From positions 1 through 10,834 of the forward strand of contig CAJOEQ010000081.1 of NCBI GenBank assembly GCA_905233515.1: a DNA stretch of 10,834 bases, given 5' to 3'. The number at the start of each line of letters is the position of its first letter. Within the stretch, counting starts at the first letter, position 1. Positions 1-9,539 of this stretch are shown here, one piece after another. This stretch comes from an uncultured Synergistales bacterium (lineage in GTDB: Bacteria; Synergistota; Synergistia; Synergistales; Aminobacteriaceae). The notes below the pieces were generated by a model. The model ran no database searches. It was not told where the DNA came from and was given only the letters and a program-made list of their open reading frames with translations. The translations under genes were made by a program, and so were the position numbers.

Positions 1-241
1 CGAAATAAATAGACTCGTTCATGACTCTGCAAAGGCTCTGAATATTCCCGTGAATGTCGCAGATTCTCAGAGTGAGTGCGATTTCTTTTTCCCGTCATTA
101 ATAAATTGCGAAAATATTTCAGTCAGCGTGAATTCAGCCGGAGAATCTAGCAAGCTGACTCGTAAATTATCAGATAAACTCCGGAAACTTTGGCCTTTAT
201 GGGTCAATGATGAGCGAAATAATTTGCAAGAAAATTTTTAG
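1..241 (+). CDS. Precorrin-2 dehydrogenase (siroheme synthase N-domain type), 3' end only
   Basis: The reading frame enters from the left edge (first whole codon at 2) and ends at TAG 239-241, so only about the last 79 residues are present. The visible protein carries a segment INRLVHDSAKALNIPVNVADSQ followed by a FFFPSLINCENISVSVNSAGESSKL stretch. This matches the conserved 'vNvvD...f..Pa...rg.l.iaisT.G.sP.la' block of the CysG N-terminal/Met8p/SirC family, which oxidises precorrin-2 to sirohydrochlorin with NAD+ and sometimes inserts iron. The NAD-binding Rossmann part must lie upstream, outside the window. The short C-terminus (about 35 residues after the SAGESS motif) suggests a stand-alone dehydrogenase without the methyltransferase domain of full-length CysG. 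The 3' end of this gene appears to be the parent of the degenerate tandem repeats that follow it. I am confident of the family but not of whether it also acts as a ferrochelatase. Confidence 0.75.
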   Translation, partial: EINRLVHDSAKALNIPVNVADSQSECDFFFPSLINCENISVSVNSAGESSKLTRKLSDKLRKLWPLWVNDERNNLQENF

Positions 242-243
242 TA

Positions 244-571
244 TGAAAATTTGCTTTATTTATTCCTGTTGCTGAAGAATCGCTAAAATATTGCAGTGAA
301 TGTGATATTTGCTCTTTATGAGTTAATTAGTATGAGAGAAAAATTTTTAGCTGTGAAAAAATTGCCTTATTTATTCCCGCTGCTGATAAAATGCGTAAAT
401 ATTTCAGTAAGTGTGATAGTTGGCTTTCACGAGTTAATTAGTGTGAGAGAAAAATTTTTAGCGTGAAAAATTGCCTTATTTATTCCCGCTGCTGATAAAA
501 TGCGAAAAAATTCAGTGATTGCGATATTTGCTCTTTATGAGTTAGTTAAATCAGAAAAAAATTTTTAGCTT
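244..571 (+). repeat. Three ~110-bp degenerate tandem repeats derived from the upstream gene's 3' end
   Basis: Units run 244-353, 354-463 and 464-571 (110, 110, 108 bp). Each starts TGAAAA(T/A)TTGC(C/T)TTATTTATTCC and ends near an AAATTTTTAG motif. Each unit also resembles the end of the precorrin-2 dehydrogenase gene. Positions 86-131 of the gene align without gaps to 371-416 (36 of 46 bases by hand), and the gene's last bases up to TAG 239-241 align to the unit ends at 348-350 and 459-461. The units lack about 65 bp that the gene has between these two blocks. Unit 2 read in the gene's frame gives LFPLLIKCVNISVSV against FFPSLINCENISVSV in the gene (11 of 15 identical). A weak A/T-only inverted repeat (453-459 with 466-472) overlaps the former stop region. 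There are no spacers, so this is not a CRISPR array. Confidence 0.75.
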
Positions 572-654
572 TGAAATCTCATAAAATTTCAGAATAAAAT
601 TTTATAAATTCCTGAAAGAATGTGAAATTACGCCGATTTAGAGATTTTTTACTG

Positions 655-663
655 TGATATAAT
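655..663 (+). promoter_or_regulatory. Extended -10 promoter candidate (distal)
   Basis: TGATATAAT gives a TG-n-TATAAT extended -10 with a perfect hexamer at 658-663. No convincing -35 hexamer lies 16-18 bp upstream, which is tolerated by extended -10 promoters. It would transcribe toward the M23 peptidase/pyrG cluster. Confidence 0.4.
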
Positions 664-731
664 AGCCGGCATTGTTAAACTTGTGAATAAAATTTTAGCG
701 GGTATTGAGTATTTTTCACGGTATTTGCATA

Positions 732-740
732 TGTTATAAT
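732..740 (+). promoter_or_regulatory. Extended -10 promoter candidate (proximal) for the envelope operon
   Basis: TGTTATAAT provides a second exact TG-n-TATAAT motif, with the hexamer at 735-740, about 75 bp before the M23 peptidase start. The TTGAGT at 705-710 is too far (24 bp) to be a standard -35, so recognition would rest on the extended -10. As no other promoter-like site is obvious before 8624, this is the best candidate for driving the downstream cluster. Confidence 0.45.
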
Positions 741-815
741 GCTTACATTCAATGCTATCAAAATTTAGATGTCGTGATTGAGTAAAAGCGCGCGGCAGGT
801 CGGGAGGAATATTTT

Positions 816-4029
<3,214 letters not shown>

Positions 4030-4033
4030 AATT

Positions 4034-5215
4034 TTGAAGTCAATAAAAATTTTTATCGCAATAATATTAATTTTCGCGTCGTCAATTTGTTTTGCGTCTG
4101 AGGCAGTCCCCGATCCTGATGAGAATTCCGGCTCTTCACAGCAAATGATGCAGCAAATCGAGACAATTATTTACGGTTATGTTTCACAAGGCGGCTTGCT
4201 TGAAAGACTCTCAAAAGTTGAGAGCGATTTATTTGGTCGTAGTTTACCCGGCACAATGGCAGAACGTCACGCGGCAATCTTGAATTTTTTAGAGACAGGA
4301 ACAGCCGAGCAGCCTTCTATGTTATTCAAACTGGGAGTCGCTGAATGGGTAGTCGACAAAAAAATTAGTGCCTCCGAATCCGCAGTTAGACGTGTTGAAA
4401 GACTCGAGACAAATTTAAACGGGACATCTAACACAGGAAGCCCGCTCGTTATGCGCGTTGAAAGTCTTTTAGCGACTCTCTTAATGGATCCTGTATCTGC
4501 TCAAGGAGTAGTAATCCCCGGTGATACAGTAATGAAATTCAGATTTATGGACGAATTAAGCCCCGCTAAATCAAGAGTCGGCGACTTTGTGAGGCTTGAA
4601 CTTACAAATGATTTAATTGTTAATAATTGCCTTGTTGCGCCGGCTGGATCTCTATTAATTACAGAAGTAAGAGATGTTAAACGCCCGCGAATGTTCGGAA
4701 TTCCCGGAGAAGTCAGGCTTATGTTTAATGAGTTAAAACCTTTAGGCCCTCAGCGTCCTCCTGTTATTGTCGGTAAAGCGTCAGAACAAGCACTAAAAGA
4801 AGCCCGCAGAGTGGGAGATCGCGGGGAAGGCGGATTTGTCGGAGCAGGTGCTGTAAGTGTTGCAGGAGCTGCTTTGTTAGGGCCGGTCGGACTCGTTGGA
4901 GGTATATTTATTCGCGGAAATTCAATCAGAATCCCCGAAGGTTCAGTAACTTTTGTGCAGATTTCCGGCGATGTACCCGTATCAGCTTATCCAATTCCGG
5001 CGAGTCTGCAATCAACTATCACGAATAATATAAACACTGCACCGCCTCAAAATGAAAATCTTTCAACAATGCCGTCAAATTATGACCCTAACAGAGATAC
5101 GATTATAAAAGGTGATGTCTTTAACAGGAGTCAATACGGCACGCCTACATATTCAGGAGCAGGAGCAAATCAGGGTGGAGATTTCCAATTACCTCCAGAA
5201 CAGCCGGTTAATTAA
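4034..5215 (+). CDS. Uncharacterised exported protein with duplicated helical module and glycine-zipper segment
   Basis: A 393-residue protein whose family I do not recognise. It starts at TTG 4034 with AGGAGG (4019-4024) 9 nt upstream, inside the end of pyrG. A clear signal peptide (1-21, ending CFA before SEA) predicts export. After it a short motif appears twice: ERLSKVESDLFG (57-68) followed by MAERHAAILNFLETG, and RRVERLETNLNG (119-130) followed by LVMRVESLLATLL. This suggests a duplicated helical module. Residues about 160-240 look beta-rich, with a 'VGDFVRLELTND...VAPAGSLLITEV' pattern. A Gly/Ala-rich hydrophobic stretch at 266-295, with GxxxG spacings, resembles a glycine zipper. It is followed by IRIPEGSVTFVQISGDVPV, the type of ending seen after glycine zippers in some envelope proteins. 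The tail (about 330-393) is Asn/Pro/Gln-rich and probably disordered. Neighbouring murein and LPS genes suggest an envelope role; this is inference. Confidence 0.8.
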   Translation: MKSIKIFIAIILIFASSICFASEAVPDPDENSGSSQQMMQQIETIIYGYVSQGGLLERLSKVESDLFGRSLPGTMAERHAAILNFLETGTAEQPSMLFKLGVAEWVVDKKISASESAVRRVERLETNLNGTSNTGSPLVMRVESLLATLLMDPVSAQGVVIPGDTVMKFRFMDELSPAKSRVGDFVRLELTNDLIVNNCLVAPAGSLLITEVRDVKRPRMFGIPGEVRLMFNELKPLGPQRPPVIVGKASEQALKEARRVGDRGEGGFVGAGAVSVAGAALLGPVGLVGGIFIRGNSIRIPEGSVTFVQISGDVPVSAYPIPASLQSTITNNINTAPPQNENLSTMPSNYDPNRDTIIKGDVFNRSQYGTPTYSGAGANQGGDFQLPPEQPVN

Positions 5216-6305
5216 TTATGCAAGATTTATACTCGTAGTAATAATTATTGCTGCGAGTAATTTTTTTTGCGTTGAGAAAATTTTTGCCGCGTCAGATCCT
5301 TTCAATGACACAATAAGAATTCTCGAAAGATGGACGGCGACTCACTGGGGACAAGATTGTTTTGTTTGGATAGTTCATTATCCCGAAGAATTAATAAATC
5401 CATGGGTTGAAGCTGAAGCAATTAGGGCAGGTTTGAGCCAGTCTCAGCAAGAATCATACAAGGAAAATTTTATTTCTGAATTACAAATTGACAAGTCAGA
5501 AACTTTTTTAGTGAGTATTTACTCATTCGGAGTCAAGCCTGTAGATTTAAATCCTGTACGTGATAATATTGCATTAATTCTTGATTCAGGTGAAAGAGTC
5601 AAGCCTACACGATTTGACGCATCACTTGAGAATCCTTCACGCGGAGTAATTCAAGGACTCGTATTTTTCCCGAAACAAATTCAGAAAAATTATTCAATCT
5701 CGTTAAATGGAATGGGCCGCAATGAGAGATTATTTACTTTTGCACCCTTTGAACCTGAAAATAAACCTGAATTAGTAGTAGTGAATCTTCCTAAACGTGA
5801 GCCAGTAAAGAAGCCAACGCCCCCGAAAAAGCCGACTCCGCCCGCGATTCCTCCTAGACCTATAAAGCCCATTTTTCAGGAAGAGTCCAGCGATATGGCC
5901 GATTTTGTGAGAAATATACAAGGACGCAATAATAATACCAGTCAGGACAATAAGCCGCGAAATAATAATAATCCACGGCAAATAAATAATACTGGTAGTG
6001 CTTATGCGAGTCGCGAGGCAGTTTTACGAAAATTTTTGTCTTTATGGGCTATAGGTTCATATTCAGAAATGTATGAGATGTTATGTACTAGCTCAAAAAA
6101 AGTCATTTCACGTGATAATTTTGCTAAAGAGGCCGCAAAAGCGTCTGACATGAGAGCAGCTTTAAAGGGAGATTTTAATATTGACTGGGTAGGAGAAGAA
6201 CGCGCTAAAGTTATCGCAGTGCAGAAGACTTTAATATTTAGATCCGTCGTGAGCCGCACACTGGGAGTAATTCGCGAAGGGTCTTCATGGAAAATAGTAT
6301 GGTGA
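5175..6305 (+). CDS. Uncharacterised exported or anchored protein with Pro/Lys linker and NTF2-like C-terminal domain
   Basis: I choose GTG 5175 (376 residues) because AGGAG at 5161-5165 sits 9 nt upstream. The frame is open further, to ATG 5115 and GTG 5112, which would give up to 397 residues but place over 30 residues before the signal. No ATG, GTG or TTG lies nearer the hydrophobic segment. The start overlaps the previous gene by 41 bp. A long basic n-region (about 17 residues) precedes a hydrophobic core ending KIFA-ASD near 39, so it is a signal peptide or anchor. Domain one (about 41-190) is beta-rich, with FLVSIYSFGVKPVDL and GLVFFPKQI. A KPTPP-type Pro/Lys linker (about 206-232) and an Asn-rich stretch (about 251-274) lead to a C-terminal unit (279-376) beginning REAVLRKFLSLWAIGSYSEMYEML and ending SSWKIVW. 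That pattern recalls NTF2-like/SnoaL-type folds. Function is unknown; context points to the envelope. Confidence 0.72.
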   Translation: MEISNYLQNSRLINYARFILVVIIIAASNFFCVEKIFAASDPFNDTIRILERWTATHWGQDCFVWIVHYPEELINPWVEAEAIRAGLSQSQQESYKENFISELQIDKSETFLVSIYSFGVKPVDLNPVRDNIALILDSGERVKPTRFDASLENPSRGVIQGLVFFPKQIQKNYSISLNGMGRNERLFTFAPFEPENKPELVVVNLPKREPVKKPTPPKKPTPPAIPPRPIKPIFQEESSDMADFVRNIQGRNNNTSQDNKPRNNNNPRQINNTGSAYASREAVLRKFLSLWAIGSYSEMYEMLCTSSKKVISRDNFAKEAAKASDMRAALKGDFNIDWVGEERAKVIAVQKTLIFRSVVSRTLGVIREGSSWKIVW

Positions 6306-6322
6306 AAGGAGTAAAATTTTTT

Positions 6323-6388
6323 ATGAAAAGTTTATTATTTACATTCAAGAATGAAATTTTTAGACGGTTAGAAGAATTAAGCAAATGA
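6323..6388 (+). CDS. 21-residue micro-ORF coupled to lptC
   Basis: ATG 6323 begins 17 nt after the stop of the preceding gene. It has a strong AAAGGAG (6305-6311) about 11 nt upstream and encodes MKSLLFTFKNEIFRRLEELSK. Its TGA (6386-6388) overlaps the lptC ATG (6385-6387) as ATGA. The lptC start itself has only a weak purine stretch upstream, so reading this micro-ORF may deliver ribosomes to lptC. The peptide is short, charged and potentially amphipathic. It could be only a translation-entry leader or, less likely, a functional small protein. Confidence 0.45.
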   Translation: MKSLLFTFKNEIFRRLEELSK

Positions 6389-6942
6389 AATTTTCACTCA
6401 CAAAACTTATATTAGCTAGTTTCTTTCTCGGATTCGTTGTCTTAGTTCGTTTTGCTATGCGCGATATGAATCTAAATATAGACTTTTTGCGTGAGAGTCT
6501 CGAGAATTTGCCCGGAATCGTCATGGAAAATATAAATTTCTCCCGTGAAATCTCCGGCGACATGTGGCGTATAAAGATTCCCTATTTAGACCGCGAAGAC
6601 GATATTATAAACGTGAAATCTCTTGACATCAGGCGCGAGTTAAAATCCGGCGGCGAGTGGTATTTTTTCGGGCGTGAAGGTTCTTATTATCACGAAAAGA
6701 AGGCCGCGAGTCTTCTCGGTTTATTTGGAACTCTTGACACCGGCCAAAGAGTCTGGAATCTTGAGAGTCCCCGCCTTAACTGGCAGGAAAAAAATAATAC
6801 TTTCTCATTTCCTGAGGGATTTACAATTTATGACGATGAATTTATGCTGAAGACTCCAAATGCGAGCATGGATGAAAGCGGCGTGATATTATTAGAGCAG
6901 GGAGGAATAATCCAATGGCTAAAACCTTTAGAAATGTATTAA
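6385..6942 (+). CDS. lptC: LptC-like LPS transport protein
   Basis: A 185-residue bitopic protein, close to the length of known LptC/YrbK proteins. One N-terminal hydrophobic helix (about 5-23) has a few residues in the cytosol and the rest in the periplasm. The periplasmic part begins with a segment like the start of LptC domains (LPGIVMENINFSREISGDMWRIKIP, 42-66). It ends in strands EGFTIYDDEFMLKTPNASMD and SGVILLEQGG (144-174), typical of the LptA/LptC beta-jellyroll, where each strand pair adds a step to the LPS slide. LptC docks on the LptB2FG extractor and hands LPS to LptA or LptD-type domains. The assignment rests on size, topology, pattern and the adjacent lptD-like gene, since LptC is poorly conserved. 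Its start overlaps the micro-ORF stop, and its 3' end overlaps lptD by 28 bp. Confidence 0.75.
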   Translation: MKFSLTKLILASFFLGFVVLVRFAMRDMNLNIDFLRESLENLPGIVMENINFSREISGDMWRIKIPYLDREDDIINVKSLDIRRELKSGGEWYFFGREGSYYHEKKAASLLGLFGTLDTGQRVWNLESPRLNWQEKNNTFSFPEGFTIYDDEFMLKTPNASMDESGVILLEQGGIIQWLKPLEMY

Positions 6943-8618
6943 TAATTTGCATGATAATTTTTTCTTGCTGTGAAGTAATAAATGCTGCTGAAGATGAGCA
7001 GGATTCGCCCTCTGTAACTCCTGAGACCGAATCAGCTCCCGACAAAGTTACGTTAAATGCTGATAGAGTTTCATTCAATGATGAGACAGGGCACGCACTC
7101 GCAGAAGGCCGGGCAGTCCTGCAATATAATGACACTTCAATAATGGCCGAACGAATCGAATACGACGCAGATACTCAAAAAATTCAAGCTATGCCCCTTC
7201 CCGGTGAAAAAGTTGTATTAAAGCAGGAAAATAGAATCTTGCGCGGAGATCAATTAAATTATGACTTGAACACTAAAGAAGGACTCTTAACTGGAGCAGC
7301 TACTAAAGTCGGAATCGGCGATTCCGGCGGAGTTCTTTTCGTTCACGGTGAAGATATAGAAGTTATCCCGTGGGCTCTTGCTCAGGAACGCGGACTCGTG
7401 AGGGGGACTCCTGAAGATTATTTTGTGCGCTGGCATAATGTAAAAATCACGACTTGTAATTTAGATCACCCGCATTATAGACTTGAGTCAAAAGTTATCA
7501 CGTTCGTTCCCGGGAAAAGAATTATTGCAAAACGTCCGCGCGTTTATTTAGGAAATACTTATTTATTTACTTCACCGCTTGATTATGTCTTGAGACTAGA
7601 ACGAAGAGAGATCGGTTATGCGTTTTTGCCGTATTTCCAAAGGAGCGACACTAAAGGATCAGGCGGCGGAATGTCAAGCATGTTAGGCTGGGAGACTGGC
7701 TCAATAGCACTGGGAGTCTCATGGGCTCGTAAATCAGGCTGGGAATATCGTGTTGAAATCGAACAGGAATTAAGCGATAAATTTTCTATCAAAGTCGGAG
7801 CCGAACGCACTTGGAATGATTTATGGCAAGAAAGACTCTGGCACCCCTACGGCTCATTAATATATCACTATAACGGCTGGCAGGCTGAATTAAAATGGAG
7901 TCATAATGAATACGTCGAAGAAAATAAAGACGCATTTACTCAATACAAAGGCCGAGTCGACCGTGAACCTGAATTCTACATTTACGCGCCGTGGTTTAGG
8001 AGTTCGACTCATACGTGGTCAAGAATTTATGCCGCTTATGGAAGTTATAAAGAATTAATATACGGTTACCCTAAAAGCAGCACTGTATCAAGATTCGGGC
8101 TTGGCCTGAAGTCTTATTTTGAATATCCAATCGGTGAGACTACTTTATTTTCTAATTTGAATGCTGAGGCTTGGCGTTATGATAAAGATAGTATGCACAT
8201 GGAAATGTTACGAATTTTTACGGGCATAAAATACAATCTCGGTGCGTTAGAATTAGGCACGGGCTACGAGAGGCAATTTTCATGGGGAGAAAGTGCAATG
8301 TACTGGGATCAATATTATAATCTTGAGCGCATTCATCAAAAAGTTAGATTCCCCGTCGGACGTGAAATTTATCTTGCTGTCAGGGGCAGTTATGATCTAA
8401 AAGCGTCAATGATTGACAAGATGATTTATAGTATTCAGTGGGTTACTGATTGTATGCTCTGGGATCTGCACTATAAGAATGAACGCACTTTCGGGGGCAA
8501 TGACAGCTTAGGCTTAACAATTTCGATAAATGCCTATCCCGATTCTGATGTATCATTCGGGCAGAAACGCGAAGTTGACCCGTTTGTAAGACCTCGCGAA
8601 ATTCCCAAGGACAAATAA
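6915..8618 (+). CDS. lptD: Compact LptD/OstA-family LPS assembly protein
   Basis: A 567-residue protein with start ATG 6915. AGGGAGG (6899-6905) lies 9 nt upstream, within lptC. A signal peptide covers about 1-24 (ending INA). Residues 44-135 form an LptA/OstA-type repeat domain (VTLNADRVSFNDETGHALAEGRAVLQ, then MAERIEYDADTQKI). The motif ITTCNLDHPHYRLESKVITFVPG (178-200) matches the conserved LptD plug/barrel junction. The rest (about 205-547) has alternating aromatic strands expected of an outer-membrane barrel. It is clearly shorter than typical LptD (about 750-800 residues). The mature chain has just two cysteines, C181 and C513, placed like the inter-domain disulfide of E. coli LptD (C173 with C725). 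About 28 hydrophilic residues follow the last strand-like segment (534-540), rather than a terminal aromatic. It likely inserts LPS in the outer leaflet; its own OstA domain may partly replace LptA. Confidence 0.8.
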   Translation: MAKTFRNVLIICMIIFSCCEVINAAEDEQDSPSVTPETESAPDKVTLNADRVSFNDETGHALAEGRAVLQYNDTSIMAERIEYDADTQKIQAMPLPGEKVVLKQENRILRGDQLNYDLNTKEGLLTGAATKVGIGDSGGVLFVHGEDIEVIPWALAQERGLVRGTPEDYFVRWHNVKITTCNLDHPHYRLESKVITFVPGKRIIAKRPRVYLGNTYLFTSPLDYVLRLERREIGYAFLPYFQRSDTKGSGGGMSSMLGWETGSIALGVSWARKSGWEYRVEIEQELSDKFSIKVGAERTWNDLWQERLWHPYGSLIYHYNGWQAELKWSHNEYVEENKDAFTQYKGRVDREPEFYIYAPWFRSSTHTWSRIYAAYGSYKELIYGYPKSSTVSRFGLGLKSYFEYPIGETTLFSNLNAEAWRYDKDSMHMEMLRIFTGIKYNLGALELGTGYERQFSWGESAMYWDQYYNLERIHQKVRFPVGREIYLAVRGSYDLKASMIDKMIYSIQWVTDCMLWDLHYKNERTFGGNDSLGLTISINAYPDSDVSFGQKREVDPFVRPREIPKDK

Positions 8619-8623
8619 ATTTT

Positions 8624-9472
8624 ATGAAAGGTTGTGCAAAAATGTTTTTATGCTACATTGACGGAAAATTTGTTAAACCTGAAGACGCAAAATTACCGAT
8701 TTCAGATTTAATCATTCAGCGCGGAGTCGGAGTCTTTGAGGCTCTTGCATCACATAATTTAAAGCCTTTAATGCTTACTCCTCATATGACAAGATTTGTT
8801 AACAGCGCGAAAAGTTCAGGAATCGCAAACATTCCCGACGTTGAATTTATGAAAAATATAGTGCGTGAAGGAATCAAGAAAATCGGCCATGACGTTAGAG
8901 TCAGAACATTTTTAACGGGCGGAGATAATTTTGATTCAGAAAAAAATTGCTTTACTGAACCGCGATTTTTTGCTATATTCGATGAGGCAAATTTTTTAAC
9001 TCCTGAAGATTTTGAGAAAGGTGTAATTCTTGAGCCTGTACCGCTGGGACGTGATGATCCATCAGTGAAAAGTGTAGATTATCGCATGACGTTCAAATTA
9101 CCGGCTGGAGCTAGCGACGTGTTATATTGTCCAAACGGTGAAATAACAGAAGCAGGACACAGCAATTTTTATTTAGTCCTGAAGGATGAGACGATTGTAA
9201 CAGCTCCATTATCGCGGGTCTTGAAAGGTACGACAAGGGACGGCGCATTAGAACTCGCAAAATCAGCAGGAATCAAAATAGAAGAAAGATGCCCGCTATG
9301 GTCAGAACTTGCAAGCGAGAAGGCAGCCGAGGCATTTATAACAGGTAGTATAAAAATGGTCGTTCCAGTCGTAAAAGTCGGCGGCATTACTTTAGGAGAC
9401 GGCAGACCTGGCAAAATTACTCGCAAAATATCTGACTTATACGCGGAAAATTTAGATCGATGGCTTGAATAA
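8624..9472 (+). CDS. Class IV PLP-dependent aminotransferase (D-amino-acid/branched-chain type)
   Basis: A 282-residue fold-type IV enzyme. ATG 8624 lies 5 nt after the lptD stop, with AAGGA at 8607-8611. ATG 8642 (276 residues), with GAAAGG at 8626-8631, is equally plausible and fits family N-termini better (MFLCYIDGKFV). Visible family features are the RGVGVFEAL start block (33-41), H54/R57, the probable Schiff-base Lys149 in VKSVDY, the Glu176 that holds the pyridine nitrogen in GEITEAGHSNF with N181, and the phosphate-binding LKGTTRDG (200-207). The near-C-terminal FITGSIKMVVPVVKV (238-252) matches the second substrate loop. Substrate cannot be read from sequence: D-amino-acid transaminase, branched-chain transaminase and aminodeoxychorismate lyase share these motifs. 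With ptb and a TRAP binding protein downstream, amino-acid catabolism is a reasonable but unproven guess. Confidence 0.88.
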   Translation: MKGCAKMFLCYIDGKFVKPEDAKLPISDLIIQRGVGVFEALASHNLKPLMLTPHMTRFVNSAKSSGIANIPDVEFMKNIVREGIKKIGHDVRVRTFLTGGDNFDSEKNCFTEPRFFAIFDEANFLTPEDFEKGVILEPVPLGRDDPSVKSVDYRMTFKLPAGASDVLYCPNGEITEAGHSNFYLVLKDETIVTAPLSRVLKGTTRDGALELAKSAGIKIEERCPLWSELASEKAAEAFITGSIKMVVPVVKVGGITLGDGRPGKITRKISDLYAENLDRWLE

Positions 9473-9479
9473 CGGCAAC

Positions 9480-9528
9480 ACCTCCGGAATTTGAGCCGGA
9501 GTATTTATAAAAATTTTTATCAGGAGGT
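9480..9528 (+). promoter_or_regulatory. Possible RBS-sequestering alternative structure upstream of ptb
   Basis: ACCTCC at 9480-9485 is the exact complement of GGAGGT at 9523-9528, the ptb Shine-Dalgarno. It shares CTCC with the 5' arm of the 9482-9501 hairpin, so the two pairings exclude one another. A 14-nt palindrome (ATAAAAATTTTTAT, 9507-9520) lies between. This could be a translation switch, but six pairs across a 37-nt loop can arise by chance, because any ACCTCC near a Shine-Dalgarno will pair. Confidence 0.3.
9482..9501 (+). terminator. Hairpin in the aminotransferase-ptb gap, weak terminator or attenuator
   Basis: CTCCGG (9482-9487) and CCGGAG (9496-9501) form a perfect 6-bp GC-rich stem with an 8-nt loop, 10 nt after the aminotransferase stop. 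The T-tract is poor: TATTTAT follows directly, and a T5 run comes only at 9514-9518 inside an A/T palindrome (9507-9520). It may reduce rather than stop read-through. Confidence 0.4.
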
Positions 9529-9539
9529 TATTTATCTTT

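Larger units (their letters stand above)
572..815 (+). other. Intergenic region with promoter-like sites, no gene seen
   Basis: This is AT-rich sequence between the last repeat unit and the M23 peptidase gene. It may begin with a further decayed repeat remnant (TGAAATCTCATAAAATTTC at 572-590). I see no open frame with a ribosome-binding site, no tRNA-like clover and no GC-rich terminator hairpin. It holds two extended -10 sites (listed separately). A strikingly GC-rich patch at 787-807 ends in the Shine-Dalgarno of the next gene. Confidence 0.5.

Noticed and set aside
50..241. A separate short gene starting at GTG 50
   Set aside because: The frame is open to the left edge, and the residues before position 50 continue the precorrin-2 dehydrogenase pattern. 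It is the tail of a longer gene.
244..571. CRISPR-like regular repetition
   Set aside because: The units are 110 bp, directly adjacent, diverged from one another and without unique spacers. They match the end of the preceding gene instead.
5690..5981. Reverse-strand Gly-rich and Arg-rich frames
   Set aside because: These are complements of the Pro/Lys-rich and Asn-rich linker of the second exported protein and have no start signals.
6915..6980. Lipoprotein signal (IFSCC) in the LptD-like protein
   Set aside because: The lipobox would need a small or branched residue pattern such as L-A-G-C. IFSC fits poorly, and a normal cleavage site (INA) follows.
9507..9520. 14-nt palindrome ATAAAAATTTTTAT as an operator
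   Set aside because: It is A/T only in an AT-rich genome, where such palindromes are common. I keep it only as context for the ptb leader.
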